From contig NZ_AUIX01000024.1 in NCBI RefSeq assembly GCF_000423925.1, positions 36,113 to 100,112 of the forward strand: 64,000 nucleotides of DNA. The letters are read 5' to 3'. Below the pieces are notes generated by a model that was not told where the DNA came from, did not search any database, and saw nothing but the letters and a program-made list of their open reading frames with translations. This document shows positions 52,713 to 61,848 of this stretch, one piece after another (the stretch's first letter is position 1; each line of letters starts with the position of its first letter). This DNA is from Butyrivibrio sp. VCD2006. GTDB lineage: Bacteria > Bacillota > Clostridia > Lachnospirales > Lachnospiraceae. A program made the translations under genes and the position numbers.

Positions 52713-53188
52713 AATTTACTCAAATTCCTTTCCATATGCATGATAGTCTCAATTGTTGTAATAAGGTTTTTTTCATCAATTCCTTCAAACATCCTGCCGA
52801 TCATATCTGCACTGTTCGGACTCTGCCTGTCATTCTCATTACAGAACTCGCGGCATTTGTCTGTTATAAGAATTCTCTGCTTCCTCTTATCCTTCTCATC
52901 CGGAATCATCGTGACAAAGCCCTTTTTCTCAAGCTTTATCAAAATCTGCTTCACATTCTGATGTGAACTGCCCATTACATCTGATAAATCATTAAGCGTA
53001 GGTGGTTCCTTACAGAGATTTATACAGATAATCGCAAAAAACTGTTTCCAGGTGATCTCCTTGAAGTAATTGTCCGCAACAGCCTGAAATCTGTTGTCAA
53101 ATGCACTTAAAAGTCCCAGCAAAAACGCCTGGGGCGGCATCTGGCCAAACTCAACCTTACTAATGTTCATTGCTTCATCATAATTCAT
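52709..53188 (-). CDS. MarR family transcriptional regulator
   Basis: A 159-residue winged-helix regulator: LNDLSDVMGSSHQNVKQILI is the recognition region and LEKKGFVTMIPDEKDKRKQR the wing. MarR proteins usually repress their own operon and release on binding a ligand or on oxidation; one Cys is present near residue 133. It is the first gene of a two-gene operon with the flavodoxin. A 20-bp perfect inverted repeat lies 25 bases upstream. Confidence 0.85.
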   Translation of the reverse strand: MNYDEAMNISKVEFGQMPPQAFLLGLLSAFDNRFQAVADNYFKEITWKQFFAIICINLCKEPPTLNDLSDVMGSSHQNVKQILIKLEKKGFVTMIPDEKDKRKQRILITDKCREFCNENDRQSPNSADMIGRMFEGIDEKNLITTIETIMHMERNLSKL

Positions 53189-53212
53189 TTTTCTTCCTCA
53201 TTATTTGCAAAT

Positions 53213-53263
53213 AAATAGGTAACATATTACATGTTTTAATTAAATGTAATATGTTACCTATTT
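53213..53263. promoter_or_regulatory. 20-bp perfect inverted repeat upstream of MarR/flavodoxin operon
   Basis: AAATAGGTAACATATTACAT (53213-53232) and its exact complement (53244-53263), 11-base spacer. Each arm contains GTAACATATTAC, itself a near-palindrome of MarR-site length, so the element could bind two dimers. It may also fold as the terminator of the upstream MarR gene. Confidence 0.65.
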
Positions 53264-53294
53264 TCTGTCAACACAAATTTTCAAATTTTCTCTA

Positions 53295-53747
53295 TCAACC
53301 CAAATTTAGCTTATCGAGCTCTTCTTCAAAAGCTTTTAGCATCTTAAGCAGTTCATCCTGCATTTCCTGTGGAATACCATCCATGATTTCCGAGAATTTT
53401 TCCCCCATGGTTTCATGTCTTTTCCTGTGCTCCGCTCTCGCCTTTTTGCCAAGCTTTGTGAGATACAGGTTCAGCTCAGAATCGGAATTTGGAGAAACTC
53501 TTTTTTCAACAAGGCCCTTATCCACCAGCTTATAGACCATCTGCGACGCACCGCCTTTAGTAATCCCCCGCACCTTTGAAAGCCCCGTTACGCTGATTCC
53601 TTCCTGGTCACCGATTATTGCAACTGTATGAATCTCGGGTTGCGTCAGTACCAAATTCTTACAATATTCCTGAGGCTTCTTTTCAAACTGTGAATACTTA
53701 TGGATTATGCGTTCCATCTGCCATGCAAGCTCTCTGTAATCCTTCAT
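53295..53747 (-). CDS. MarR family transcriptional regulator (second)
   Basis: A 150-residue MarR-type protein: ISVTGLSKVRGITKGGASQM is the recognition helix, LVDKGLVEKRVSPNSDSELN the wing, and the C-terminal helix is Glu/Leu-rich (MLKAFEEELDKLNLG). No target is adjacent on its strand; it lies divergent to ktrB with a perfect palindrome (53832-53850) between them, so self-control or control of the potassium genes is possible. Confidence 0.85.
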   Translation of the reverse strand: MKDYRELAWQMERIIHKYSQFEKKPQEYCKNLVLTQPEIHTVAIIGDQEGISVTGLSKVRGITKGGASQMVYKLVDKGLVEKRVSPNSDSELNLYLTKLGKKARAEHRKRHETMGEKFSEIMDGIPQEMQDELLKMLKAFEEELDKLNLG

Positions 53748-53831
53748 ATTATCCGTCTCTCTTTGGTTTTTTATTTGTATTGTACCCTAAAAAATCGAAT
53801 GTTTTTAAATTATTTTCTCTCCTCATGATAG

Positions 53832-53850
53832 CATATGATAAAATCATATG
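53832..53850. promoter_or_regulatory. Palindrome between divergent marR and ktrB
   Basis: CATATGAT-AAA-ATCATATG, perfect 8-bp arms, 85 bases from either start. Likely an operator, most simply of the adjacent MarR. Confidence 0.5.
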
Positions 53851-53936
53851 ATAAACAGCAATTAAGCTATCTACAGTAAGCGACAGAAAACCTTCGCCGC
53901 TTCTATATAAATCATTACTTAAAAGGATAACCCTAA

Positions 53937-55298
53937 ATGAAGCTACCAAGAATTTCATCCATCAGACTTATCCCTCTCAGCTTTCTTTGGGCAATTCTGA
54001 TTGGCGCATTTTTACTGACACTTCCTATCTCCTCCGCCGATGGCACATGGACGGACTTTGTCACAGCACTTTTCACATCGACGACATCCGTGTGTGTTAC
54101 CGGACTGGTTGTTGTGGACACGTTCAGTTACTGGAGCACCTTTGGCCACATTATCATTCTGATCCTGATTCAGATAGGCGGCTTCGGTATCATCACCGTT
54201 ATATCCATGATCATGCTCCTTACACAGAAGAAGTTTTCGCTGGGCGAGAGAAAAATGCTTCAGGACTCCCTTAATCTCGATACTGATTCAGGGATTTTAA
54301 AGGTACTCATAAAAATATTCAGAGGCACCTTTGCAGTAGAGCTTATCGGCGCAGTGCTATACTGCTTCGTTTTTGTCCCGCAGTTTGGCCCCAAAGGCAT
54401 ATGGTACTCATTTTTCAATGCCATCTCAGCATTCTGCAACGCCGGAATCGACATTATAGGTCCGGACAGCCTGAAAGGCTACTACTCAAATCCACTGGTG
54501 CTGATCGTCACAATGACACTGATAATGCTTGGCGGCCTTGGCTATGTAGTGTGGTTTGACCTGTCCAAAACCATAAGAGAAGGCGCAAAGCGCAGATTCA
54601 ATCCCGTTCAGATTTTCAAGAGATTCAGTGAGCATACAAAGCTTGTGCTCACCATGACATTTGCCTTAATAGTTATCGGCTGGCTCATCATTTTCCTTGC
54701 TGAGTACAATAATCCGCAAACTCTGCAGGGGATGAATCTCGTGGACAAGCTTATAAATAGTCTGTTCCAATCCGTCACACTAAGAACCGCCGGCTTCGCG
54801 TCCTTTTCGCAATCAGAGATGACCGACGTTACCTGCGTAGTATCTTATATACTCATGTTCATCGGCGGCTCACCTATCGGCACGGCAGGCGGAATCAAGA
54901 CCGTTACCTTTTTCCTCGCACTTATGGGAATCATCACCTATATTAAATCCGAGGATTCCAACATCGTATTCAAGCGCAAGGTCACGGACGAGTCCATGAG
55001 AAAAGCATCCGTCATCGTGTATGTCAGCCTTTTTAGCGTGATCCTCTTCACACTAATGCTGAATGCCACCAATACAGTTAATCTGCAGGATGCGCTGTTT
55101 GAAGTCATAAGTGCCCTGGCAACTGTTGGCCTCAGCAGGGATCTCACCACAAGCCTCAACACCACAGGCCGCATTATCATAATCGTCTGCATGTACCTTG
55201 GCAGAATCGGCCCCATTTCCCTGGCGATTTTCTTTGCAGGAAGGCCCAGACCCAGAAACCAGCGCAACTACATTGAAGGAAAATTTTTCGTAGGATAA
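53937..55298 (+). CDS. ktrB: Potassium uptake protein, TrkH/KtrB family membrane subunit
   Basis: A 453-residue K+ channel subunit with four M1-P-M2 repeats. Selectivity-filter segments are visible: TTSVCVTGLVVVDT, SAFCNAGIDIIG, LRTAGFASF and ATVGLSRDLTT, each with the conserved Gly. It moves K+ (often with Na+) into the cell together with the KtrA ring. AAAGGA precedes the ATG. The regulatory subunit starts 18 bases after its stop. Confidence 0.92.
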   Translation: MKLPRISSIRLIPLSFLWAILIGAFLLTLPISSADGTWTDFVTALFTSTTSVCVTGLVVVDTFSYWSTFGHIIILILIQIGGFGIITVISMIMLLTQKKFSLGERKMLQDSLNLDTDSGILKVLIKIFRGTFAVELIGAVLYCFVFVPQFGPKGIWYSFFNAISAFCNAGIDIIGPDSLKGYYSNPLVLIVTMTLIMLGGLGYVVWFDLSKTIREGAKRRFNPVQIFKRFSEHTKLVLTMTFALIVIGWLIIFLAEYNNPQTLQGMNLVDKLINSLFQSVTLRTAGFASFSQSEMTDVTCVVSYILMFIGGSPIGTAGGIKTVTFFLALMGIITYIKSEDSNIVFKRKVTDESMRKASVIVYVSLFSVILFTLMLNATNTVNLQDALFEVISALATVGLSRDLTTSLNTTGRIIIIVCMYLGRIGPISLAIFFAGRPRPRNQRNYIEGKFFVG

Positions 55299-55316
55299 TA
55301 ACTAAAGGAGAAACAC

Positions 55317-55961
55317 ATGAAAAAATCAATAGCAGTCCTTGGACTTGGAAAATACGGAATCAGTCTGGCACAGAGTATGTATGAGATGGGCTCCGATGTT
55401 CTCATAGTAGATATTGATGAGGAAAAAGTGAAGGAATGTGCGGAATTCTCTACCTCCGCAATCTGCGCAGACCTCTCAAACGAAGATGAAGTAAAGAACC
55501 TCGGTCTCAAAAATCTTGATATCGTTGTGGTAGCAATGGGTCGAAACCTCGCAGCAAGCATCATGTCCGTGGCTGTTGCAAAGGAAGAAGGCGTTCCGCT
55601 CATCGTTGCCAAGAGCTCAACTGACAGAATGAGCACGATTTTAAAGAAAATCGGCGCCGATAAGGTTATCGTTCCCGAGGAATTCGGAGGAAAACAGTCA
55701 GCAAGAATCCTCTCCTCCGATACATTCCTTGACTATTTTCAGGTGGACAGCTCCCTGTCTATGGTTGAGATGAATCCCCTCGGCAAATGGGTAGGAAAAA
55801 ACCTTATCGAACTTAATCTCAGAAAAAAATATGCCGTGAACGTCGTTGCAATAAAAAAAGGTGGTCACTGGAAAGTCGTTGACCCCAATGAGCCGCTTAG
55901 TGCGGAACACCACCTTTTGATTTTTGCTGAAAAAGAGGACATAAATCGCATCGACAGATAG
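55317..55961 (+). CDS. ktrA: Potassium uptake regulatory subunit, TrkA/KtrA family
   Basis: A 214-residue RCK protein: Rossmann fold GLGKYGISLAQSMYEMGSDV (nucleotide-binding G-x-G-x-x-G) with acidic VDIDEEKV after strand 2, then a TrkA_C domain (135-214). It forms the cytosolic ring that gates KtrB in response to ATP/ADP or c-di-AMP. AAAGGAG precedes the ATG. Convergent with the hybrid kinase; no clear terminator lies in the 72-base gap. Confidence 0.92.
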   Translation: MKKSIAVLGLGKYGISLAQSMYEMGSDVLIVDIDEEKVKECAEFSTSAICADLSNEDEVKNLGLKNLDIVVVAMGRNLAASIMSVAVAKEEGVPLIVAKSSTDRMSTILKKIGADKVIVPEEFGGKQSARILSSDTFLDYFQVDSSLSMVEMNPLGKWVGKNLIELNLRKKYAVNVVAIKKGGHWKVVDPNEPLSAEHHLLIFAEKEDINRIDR

Positions 55962-56033
55962 AACGCCCATGCAATAAACTATTTAATTGCCGAAACAAAC
56001 AATGCTTCACGCTATTGCAGAAGACACAATAAT

Positions 56034-58304
56034 TTACTTAATTGCCTCAAGCAATACCGCCTTTATGCCCCTGTACTCAGCAAGAAAATCAAAAAAATAT
56101 TCATTAATATGTTCAATGTCCTCTTCCTTTCCGTAATACTCAAGTTCCCTGGCTTTATCGGAAAGGGCATCTATTCCAATAGTCATCAGACTACTCTTTA
56201 TGGCATGTATCGTTACTGTAAACAGTTCGATATCATCCCTTGAAAGACAGTCCTCAAGGAGCTTTGCTTTTTCATCAATTCCACCGGTAAGTATCTTGAT
56301 GGCTCCCAGGAACAGCTGCGGCGAGCCACAATATTCTACCGCTTCTTCAATATTTATCCATGGAATATCCAATAGCTTCTTGGGTATTGCTGTCAAAACA
56401 TCACTCTGCTTAGTCTCCTGCTGCACGTTATGAATATGACTCTTAGGCAGATATTTCCGAAGCAGCTTCAACATGTCCTGCAAAATAACCGGTTTTGTCA
56501 TGAAATCCGTAAAGCCGGCCTCCATCATTTTTTCCCTTACACCGGCTACTGCACTTGCGGTAAGCGAAATAATCGGAGTAGATGCTGTTTTGGCAGGGCA
56601 CTGCACTCTCATTTTTTCCAGAGTCTGAATTCCATCCATTTCAGGCATCAGATAATCAAGAAATACCACATCGTAGTTAACCGAAGAGAATTTTTCAAGA
56701 CACTCCTCACCACTTGACGCTGTATCTATCTGCATCTGTAACGGCTTTAATAAGCCGCATATAACCTTTATATTAAGTTCCGTATCATCAACGATAAGTA
56801 TCCGGCTTTCAGGCGAAGTAAATGATAAGTTTCCCTTTTCATTCGAATTATCTCTCAAATACTCCCTCTCCCACTCTGTACCAATAGGCGTGGGATCTGC
56901 AACCTTCTGGATAATATCAAAGTAAAATGTGGAGCCGCTTTTATATGTACTATCCACCAGAAGCTTTGTCCCCATCAACTGCAGAATGTTTGAAGCGATG
57001 GTCAGTCCAAGTCCTGTTCCCTCGATAGAGCAGGTATGCTCTGTATCTACGCGATTAAAGGCATGAAAAAGCTTATCAAGATCATCCTTCTTGATTCCTA
57101 TTCCGGTATCTATGACAACAAACCGAAGCCGCGCATGCTCAACTTCTTCTTCAATAAGTGTTACGCGAAAAACTACATTTCCTTTATCTGTGAACTTAAC
57201 AGCATTATTTAAAAGATTTGTGAGAACCTGCTTGATTTTTAGCGTATCCCCATATAATCTCTGTGGCATCCTGGGATCGATCTCAAAGGTAAGCTTAAGT
57301 CCCTTTTCTTTTGCGTGTGTATAAATCAGACTGTAAATCTCTCCCATCATATCAGGCACAAAGTAATTCTCATTAATTATTTCCAATTCACCTGATTCGA
57401 TTTTTGTATAATCCAGAATATCTGTAATAATCTTGAGCAACCTGTTTCCTGCATCTTCAATACTATCTGTGCAGCTTAAAATTTCCTTATCCTTGCAATC
57501 ACGCCTGATAATCTGATTCATGCCAAGCATTGTATTTATGGGTGTGCGTATCTCATGACTCATTCCTAATAAAAAGACTGATTTTGCGGCATTTGCGCCT
57601 TCTGCAGCCTCAAGCGCATCCTCCAGAAGGCGATTTCTATCATGCTCCATTTCCACTGAGAGGAATGTATGAATAAAAGTTCCGGCCAAAAGACATCCTA
57701 TCGCATAAAATGGAAAAAGCGGCTCAATGGTTTGTAGAACAATGAAAACAGTCATTGTCGTGCCGGATATCGCAATCGTAAAATGATGCTGCCTCACCTT
57801 TTCGGAAGATCTAAGGCCAATAATAAAAGTATATATGGCTGTAAACGCAAAAAGCAGCACCTGAGCACCAAGAAATAGATACCTGAATGGTAATGGTTCA
57901 TAATTCCCATCAGAATCCATTACAAACCAGACAGGAACAAACAGATTAATAGCAAGCCCTACAGCAACTGACAGAAACATAATGCGACCGAAATGCTTAA
58001 AGATAAGACTGATAAGATTTTTGTTATTCAGATATTCCACCACAAAGTCGGTCCACAGCATTACTGACAACACCATTGTGAGGAAATATATCACTGTATC
58101 TACGTAAACTGCAGCTATTAAGTGCCTTTCATACAAAAGTCCCCAAGCTATATCTGATATAAGATAGAGTATTACGCTAAATAAAAAATAGCGATACTTA
58201 TTCTTTGCAGTACTTAATTCTGTTCCTTTTTTCTTAAAGATAATCTCATGATTTAACACTATAAATAATACAAGTGATAAAATTCCAAAACTTGAATAAT
58301 ACAT
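56034..58304 (-). CDS. Hybrid sensor histidine kinase with receiver and HPt domains
   Basis: A 756-residue membrane kinase. Seven helices (residues 5-225), then HisKA with the phosphorylated His in LGMSHEIRTPINTMLGM (about 255), an HATPase domain (N-box LTNLLNNAVKF, VIDTGIGIKKDD, GTGLGLTIASNI), a receiver domain (ILIVDDTELN and VVFLDYLMPEMDG, about 515-630) and a C-terminal HPt with TIHAIKSSLMTIG. All phosphotransfer residues are present, so it can run a full relay, but no output regulator is encoded nearby. It starts 16 bases after the oppF-type gene and may belong to that transcript, linking peptide uptake to signalling (inference). Confidence 0.9.
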   Translation of the reverse strand: MYYSSFGILSLVLFIVLNHEIIFKKKGTELSTAKNKYRYFLFSVILYLISDIAWGLLYERHLIAAVYVDTVIYFLTMVLSVMLWTDFVVEYLNNKNLISLIFKHFGRIMFLSVAVGLAINLFVPVWFVMDSDGNYEPLPFRYLFLGAQVLLFAFTAIYTFIIGLRSSEKVRQHHFTIAISGTTMTVFIVLQTIEPLFPFYAIGCLLAGTFIHTFLSVEMEHDRNRLLEDALEAAEGANAAKSVFLLGMSHEIRTPINTMLGMNQIIRRDCKDKEILSCTDSIEDAGNRLLKIITDILDYTKIESGELEIINENYFVPDMMGEIYSLIYTHAKEKGLKLTFEIDPRMPQRLYGDTLKIKQVLTNLLNNAVKFTDKGNVVFRVTLIEEEVEHARLRFVVIDTGIGIKKDDLDKLFHAFNRVDTEHTCSIEGTGLGLTIASNILQLMGTKLLVDSTYKSGSTFYFDIIQKVADPTPIGTEWEREYLRDNSNEKGNLSFTSPESRILIVDDTELNIKVICGLLKPLQMQIDTASSGEECLEKFSSVNYDVVFLDYLMPEMDGIQTLEKMRVQCPAKTASTPIISLTASAVAGVREKMMEAGFTDFMTKPVILQDMLKLLRKYLPKSHIHNVQQETKQSDVLTAIPKKLLDIPWINIEEAVEYCGSPQLFLGAIKILTGGIDEKAKLLEDCLSRDDIELFTVTIHAIKSSLMTIGIDALSDKARELEYYGKEEDIEHINEYFFDFLAEYRGIKAVLLEAIK

Positions 58305-58320
58305 ACGATCAACACCCTTC

Positions 58321-59106
58321 CTAAAAGTCTATAACTTGAGGAACCGACGCTAAAAGATATCTGGTATATTCATGCCCGGGATTTTTATAGATCTGCTCGG
58401 CAGGCGCCATCTCGCAGATCTGCCCATCTTTCATTACACAAACTCTATCGGCAATAAAGCTTACTACCGCCAGATCATGACTTATGAAAAGACAGGTTAG
58501 TCCCATTTGATTCTTTAGTGTTTTTAGTAGATTCAATATCTGAGCCTGAACGCAAACATCAAGTGCAGATACTGACTCATCGCAGACAAGAAGCTTTGGC
58601 TTTACAGCAATCGCCCTTGCAATCCCGATTCTCTGCCTCTGCCCACCCGAAAACTGATGCGGATAGCGGTCAAGGCAATCCTCCTTTAAATCCACCATAT
58701 CCAAAAGCTCGAGAATACGCTCATCGGTCTTCTCCTTAGAATCATAGACATGCCACGCAAGGAGCGGTTCAGCTATGATGTCACGGATTTTCATACGCGG
58801 ATCAAGTGATGACGCCGGATCCTGAAAAACCATCTGCATTTCGCGCCTAAAGGGGCGAAGCTCTCTCTCCGACATGCCTGTAATCTCTTGATCTTCAAAA
58901 AATATACTTCCGCTGTCAGCCTTTATCATTCTCATGAGAAGTCTTGCCAGTGTGCTTTTTCCGCATCCCGATTCTCCCACCAGCGCAAGGGTCTCACCCT
59001 TCAGGATCTCCAGACTAACATCGTTTACTGCCATAACCTTGTTTTTCATTCCCGCGCGGAAACTCTTCTTAACATGGGAAGCGGATAAAATGATCTGTCT
59101 TTCCAT
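58321..59106 (-). CDS. Oligopeptide/dipeptide ABC transporter ATPase (OppF/DppF-type)
   Basis: A 261-residue ATPase: Walker A LVGESGCGKSTLARLLMRM, Q-loop MVFQDPASSLDPRMKIRDII, signature FSGGQRQRIGIARAIAVKP, Walker B LLVCDESVSALD. The 'FQDPxSSLxPR' and 'QxIGIARA' segments define the OppF/DppF group. The ATG follows the upstream stop directly. Last transporter gene of the operon. Confidence 0.9.
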   Translation of the reverse strand: MERQIILSASHVKKSFRAGMKNKVMAVNDVSLEILKGETLALVGESGCGKSTLARLLMRMIKADSGSIFFEDQEITGMSERELRPFRREMQMVFQDPASSLDPRMKIRDIIAEPLLAWHVYDSKEKTDERILELLDMVDLKEDCLDRYPHQFSGGQRQRIGIARAIAVKPKLLVCDESVSALDVCVQAQILNLLKTLKNQMGLTCLFISHDLAVVSFIADRVCVMKDGQICEMAPAEQIYKNPGHEYTRYLLASVPQVIDF

Positions 59107-60105
59107 CTATTCCTCCTCCCCTCCTGCCACATGGCAGCGAACATAATGATCAGGGCCAACTTTCTTTAACTCTGCCTTTTCAAAAAAACATTTCTGTATG
59201 TCATCAGAACATCTAAGGCAAAATTCGCAGCCCTTAAACTGCTTCTTCATAACAGGAATACTTCCCGGAATTGTCTCCAAATACTCAGGATTATTCCCTA
59301 TTCTTGGGATGGATGAAAGGAGTCCCTTTGTATAGGGATGCATCGGATTTTTGAACAATTCCTTCGTGGGAGCCTGCTCCATGATATTGCCAAGATACAT
59401 CACATAAACATAGTCACAAAGCGTTGATACAACTCCCATGTTATGGGTGATTACCATCGCACTCATTTTATATTCATCGCACATCTTTCGAATCAGCTTC
59501 AAAATCTGCGCCTCTGTGGTCACATCCAAAGCCGTGGTAGGCTCATCCGCTATCAGAAGCTTTGGTGACCCGATCATAGCCATAGCAATCATGACCCTCT
59601 GTCTCATTCCGCCCGAAAGCTCATGAGGCCATGCCTTATATCGGAGTTCAGGTTCCGCAATGCCAACCGCATCAAGCATCTCAATGACTCTCTCCTTTGC
59701 CCTGTCAGCATTTTTCTCAAGCTTGTGAATCTGTAGCACTTCTTTTATCTGATCACCGATGCACATCATCGGATTTAACGATGTCATAGGCTCCTGAAAA
59801 ATCATCGCCACATCTGTTCCGCAACGTCCGCGAATCTCCTTCTCATTTAGCAGGGTAAAATCGCACACTTCTCCGGAATCCTCGTGCCAGAGCATATTTC
59901 CCCCAGTGACCTTCGCAAAAGACGGCAAAATATGATTGATGGATTTCGCCGTCATGCTCTTGCCGCAGCCGGATTCACCCACCAGTCCAACGATTCCTCT
60001 TCGCGGAATTTCAAGACTAATGCCCTTAACCACAGGCATCATCTCTTTTTCCTGCTTAATGGACACGGTAAGATTTTTAATCTCTAACAATTTATCTTCA
60101 TTCAT
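59107..60105 (-). CDS. Oligopeptide/dipeptide ABC transporter ATPase (OppD/DppD-type)
   Basis: A 332-residue ATPase: Walker A LVGESGCGKSMTAKSINHIL, Q-loop MIFQEPMTSLNPMMCIGDQI, signature LSGGMRQRVMIAMAMIGSP, Walker B LLIADEPTTALDVT, and the OppD-specific C-terminal extension with the Cys set CEFCLRCSDDIQKC, which in this family can bind an Fe-S cluster. ATG 60105 is used; the longer frame to 60153 overlaps the permease. Operates as a heterodimer with the OppF-type ATPase. Confidence 0.9.
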   Translation of the reverse strand: MNEDKLLEIKNLTVSIKQEKEMMPVVKGISLEIPRRGIVGLVGESGCGKSMTAKSINHILPSFAKVTGGNMLWHEDSGEVCDFTLLNEKEIRGRCGTDVAMIFQEPMTSLNPMMCIGDQIKEVLQIHKLEKNADRAKERVIEMLDAVGIAEPELRYKAWPHELSGGMRQRVMIAMAMIGSPKLLIADEPTTALDVTTEAQILKLIRKMCDEYKMSAMVITHNMGVVSTLCDYVYVMYLGNIMEQAPTKELFKNPMHPYTKGLLSSIPRIGNNPEYLETIPGSIPVMKKQFKGCEFCLRCSDDIQKCFFEKAELKKVGPDHYVRCHVAGGEEE

Positions 60106-60109
60106 AGTC

Positions 60110-60931
60110 TTAATACTTAGACTTCGGGTCGAGAATATCCCGGAGTGCATCACCCAAATAGTTAAATGTCAAAACCAAAAGCATTATCATCCCAGAAGGA
60201 GCAAGCGCTAGCCACGGCATCTGAAACAACAGCGTTTTTGACTGGTTTACCATGAGTCCCAGTGAAACCTGTGGCGGCTGAATTCCTATTCCCAAGAAGC
60301 TCAGCGCACTTTCCGATAAAATCGAAGCCGGTACATTCAGCGTAAAAAGGACTATCAAAGTGGGCACAAGATTGGGAATAATGTGCTTTATTACAATAGC
60401 TATTTTTCTCACGCCCATTGATCTCGCGGCCTGAATATACTCATTTTCAATTATGGACAACGTTACCGAGCGAACAATTCTCGCAATGCTCCCCCACTCC
60501 ATTATCACGATACAAATCACAACCGATACAAAGGATCCGCCAAAGGTATACATGATTGCCATTGCAAGCAGCATTCCCGGAAAAGCCAGCGTCACATCCG
60601 CAAACCACATTATCAAAAGATCTGCCACCTTTCCGTAATAAGCGCTCGCAATCCCAAGGATCATTCCGATAAGTACAGCGATTACTGTGGGAATAATAGC
60701 AATCACCAGTGAAATCCTCGCCCCGTAAAGCATCCTCGCAAATACATCCCTGCCCAGCTCGTCAGTTCCAAGCAAATGCTCTGCTCCCGGCGCTTTCAGT
60801 CTTACCAAAAGATCCTGCCTCGCAGCATCATATGGCGTCAAAATCGGAGCAAAAATCGCCATCAGCATTATGACTGCAATAATTGCCACCGATATGACCG
60901 CTACCTTGTTGTGAATAAAAGTCTTTATCAT
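60110..60931 (-). CDS. Peptide ABC transporter permease (OppC/DppC-type)
   Basis: A 273-residue permease with an N-terminal helix followed by LLGTDELGRDVFARMLYGAR, the OppC/DppC hallmark, and the EAA loop YIQAARSMGVRKIAIVIKHI. Six helices. It pairs with the OppB-type permease encoded just upstream (two-base gap). Confidence 0.92.
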   Translation of the reverse strand: MIKTFIHNKVAVISVAIIAVIMLMAIFAPILTPYDAARQDLLVRLKAPGAEHLLGTDELGRDVFARMLYGARISLVIAIIPTVIAVLIGMILGIASAYYGKVADLLIMWFADVTLAFPGMLLAMAIMYTFGGSFVSVVICIVIMEWGSIARIVRSVTLSIIENEYIQAARSMGVRKIAIVIKHIIPNLVPTLIVLFTLNVPASILSESALSFLGIGIQPPQVSLGLMVNQSKTLLFQMPWLALAPSGMIMLLVLTFNYLGDALRDILDPKSKY

Positions 60932-60933
60932 AT

Positions 60934-61848
60934 CTACACTCTAAGCCTTGGATCAAGACACACATTGATAAGATCCGCAATAATATTTCCAAGCGATATT
61001 ACAAGTGCCGAAAAAAGAACCGTTCCCTGAAGAAGAGGCATATCCCTCGTCTGCACAGCTGTTAGCGCAAGCTTACCAAGCCCCGCAATTCCAAATACAC
61101 TTTCCGTTATTACAGCTCCCGATAACATCCCTGAAAACTGCATAGCAATCATGGTAATTACCGGAACCATTGAATTTTTCAGACCATGTGTAAGCACTGC
61201 CTGCCTCGCAGTCAATCCCTTCGCCCTTGCGGTATCAAGATATGGCTGCCCAAATTGCTCCATAAGACTTGACCTCGTAAGCCTCGCAACACTTCCTGCA
61301 CTGTTCCAGCCAAGCGCAATCGCAGGAAGTATCATTGACTCAAAGCTTCCATCGTATACAAGCGGCAACAGTGAAAACCTGAAATAAAATAAATACTGCA
61401 AAAACAGTGCCACCATAAATACAGGTACAGAGACTCCAAGAAGAGAAACACCTCTGAACAGATAATCTGGCAGCCTGTCGTGATGAAGCGCAGATATTAC
61501 TCCAATCCCAATACCAAGTACCCATGCAAACACAGCCGAAAGAATCGTAAGCTTCAAGGTATATGGGAAGGCCTCGAGAACCAGAGACAGCACTGACTGC
61601 CGCATATAATAGCTCTGGCCCAAATCACCCCTAAGTACCCCTGCCAGATACATAAAAAACTGCTCCGGCAAAGGCTTATCAAGATTCATCGATGCTGTCA
61701 GCCTTTCGATTGTTGCACTATTTACATGCTCATTAAGAAGTACTGCAGCAGGATTGCCCGGTATGATCCTCAAAACCACGAAAATCATCACCATAACTCC
61801 AAATAGCACCAGAACAACCCCGACACATCGTCTGATAAAACCACTCAT
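60934..61848 (-). CDS. Peptide ABC transporter permease (OppB/DppB-type)
   Basis: A 304-residue permease: VMIFVVLRIIPGNPAAVLLN near the start, LDKPLPEQFFMYLAGVLRGD, GQSYYMRQSV, and EAA loop YLDTARAKGLTARQAVLTHG, all standard OppB/DppB landmarks. It starts immediately after the binding-protein stop (TAAATG), so the genes are coupled. Confidence 0.92.
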   Translation of the reverse strand: MSGFIRRCVGVVLVLFGVMVMIFVVLRIIPGNPAAVLLNEHVNSATIERLTASMNLDKPLPEQFFMYLAGVLRGDLGQSYYMRQSVLSLVLEAFPYTLKLTILSAVFAWVLGIGIGVISALHHDRLPDYLFRGVSLLGVSVPVFMVALFLQYLFYFRFSLLPLVYDGSFESMILPAIALGWNSAGSVARLTRSSLMEQFGQPYLDTARAKGLTARQAVLTHGLKNSMVPVITMIAMQFSGMLSGAVITESVFGIAGLGKLALTAVQTRDMPLLQGTVLFSALVISLGNIIADLINVCLDPRLRV

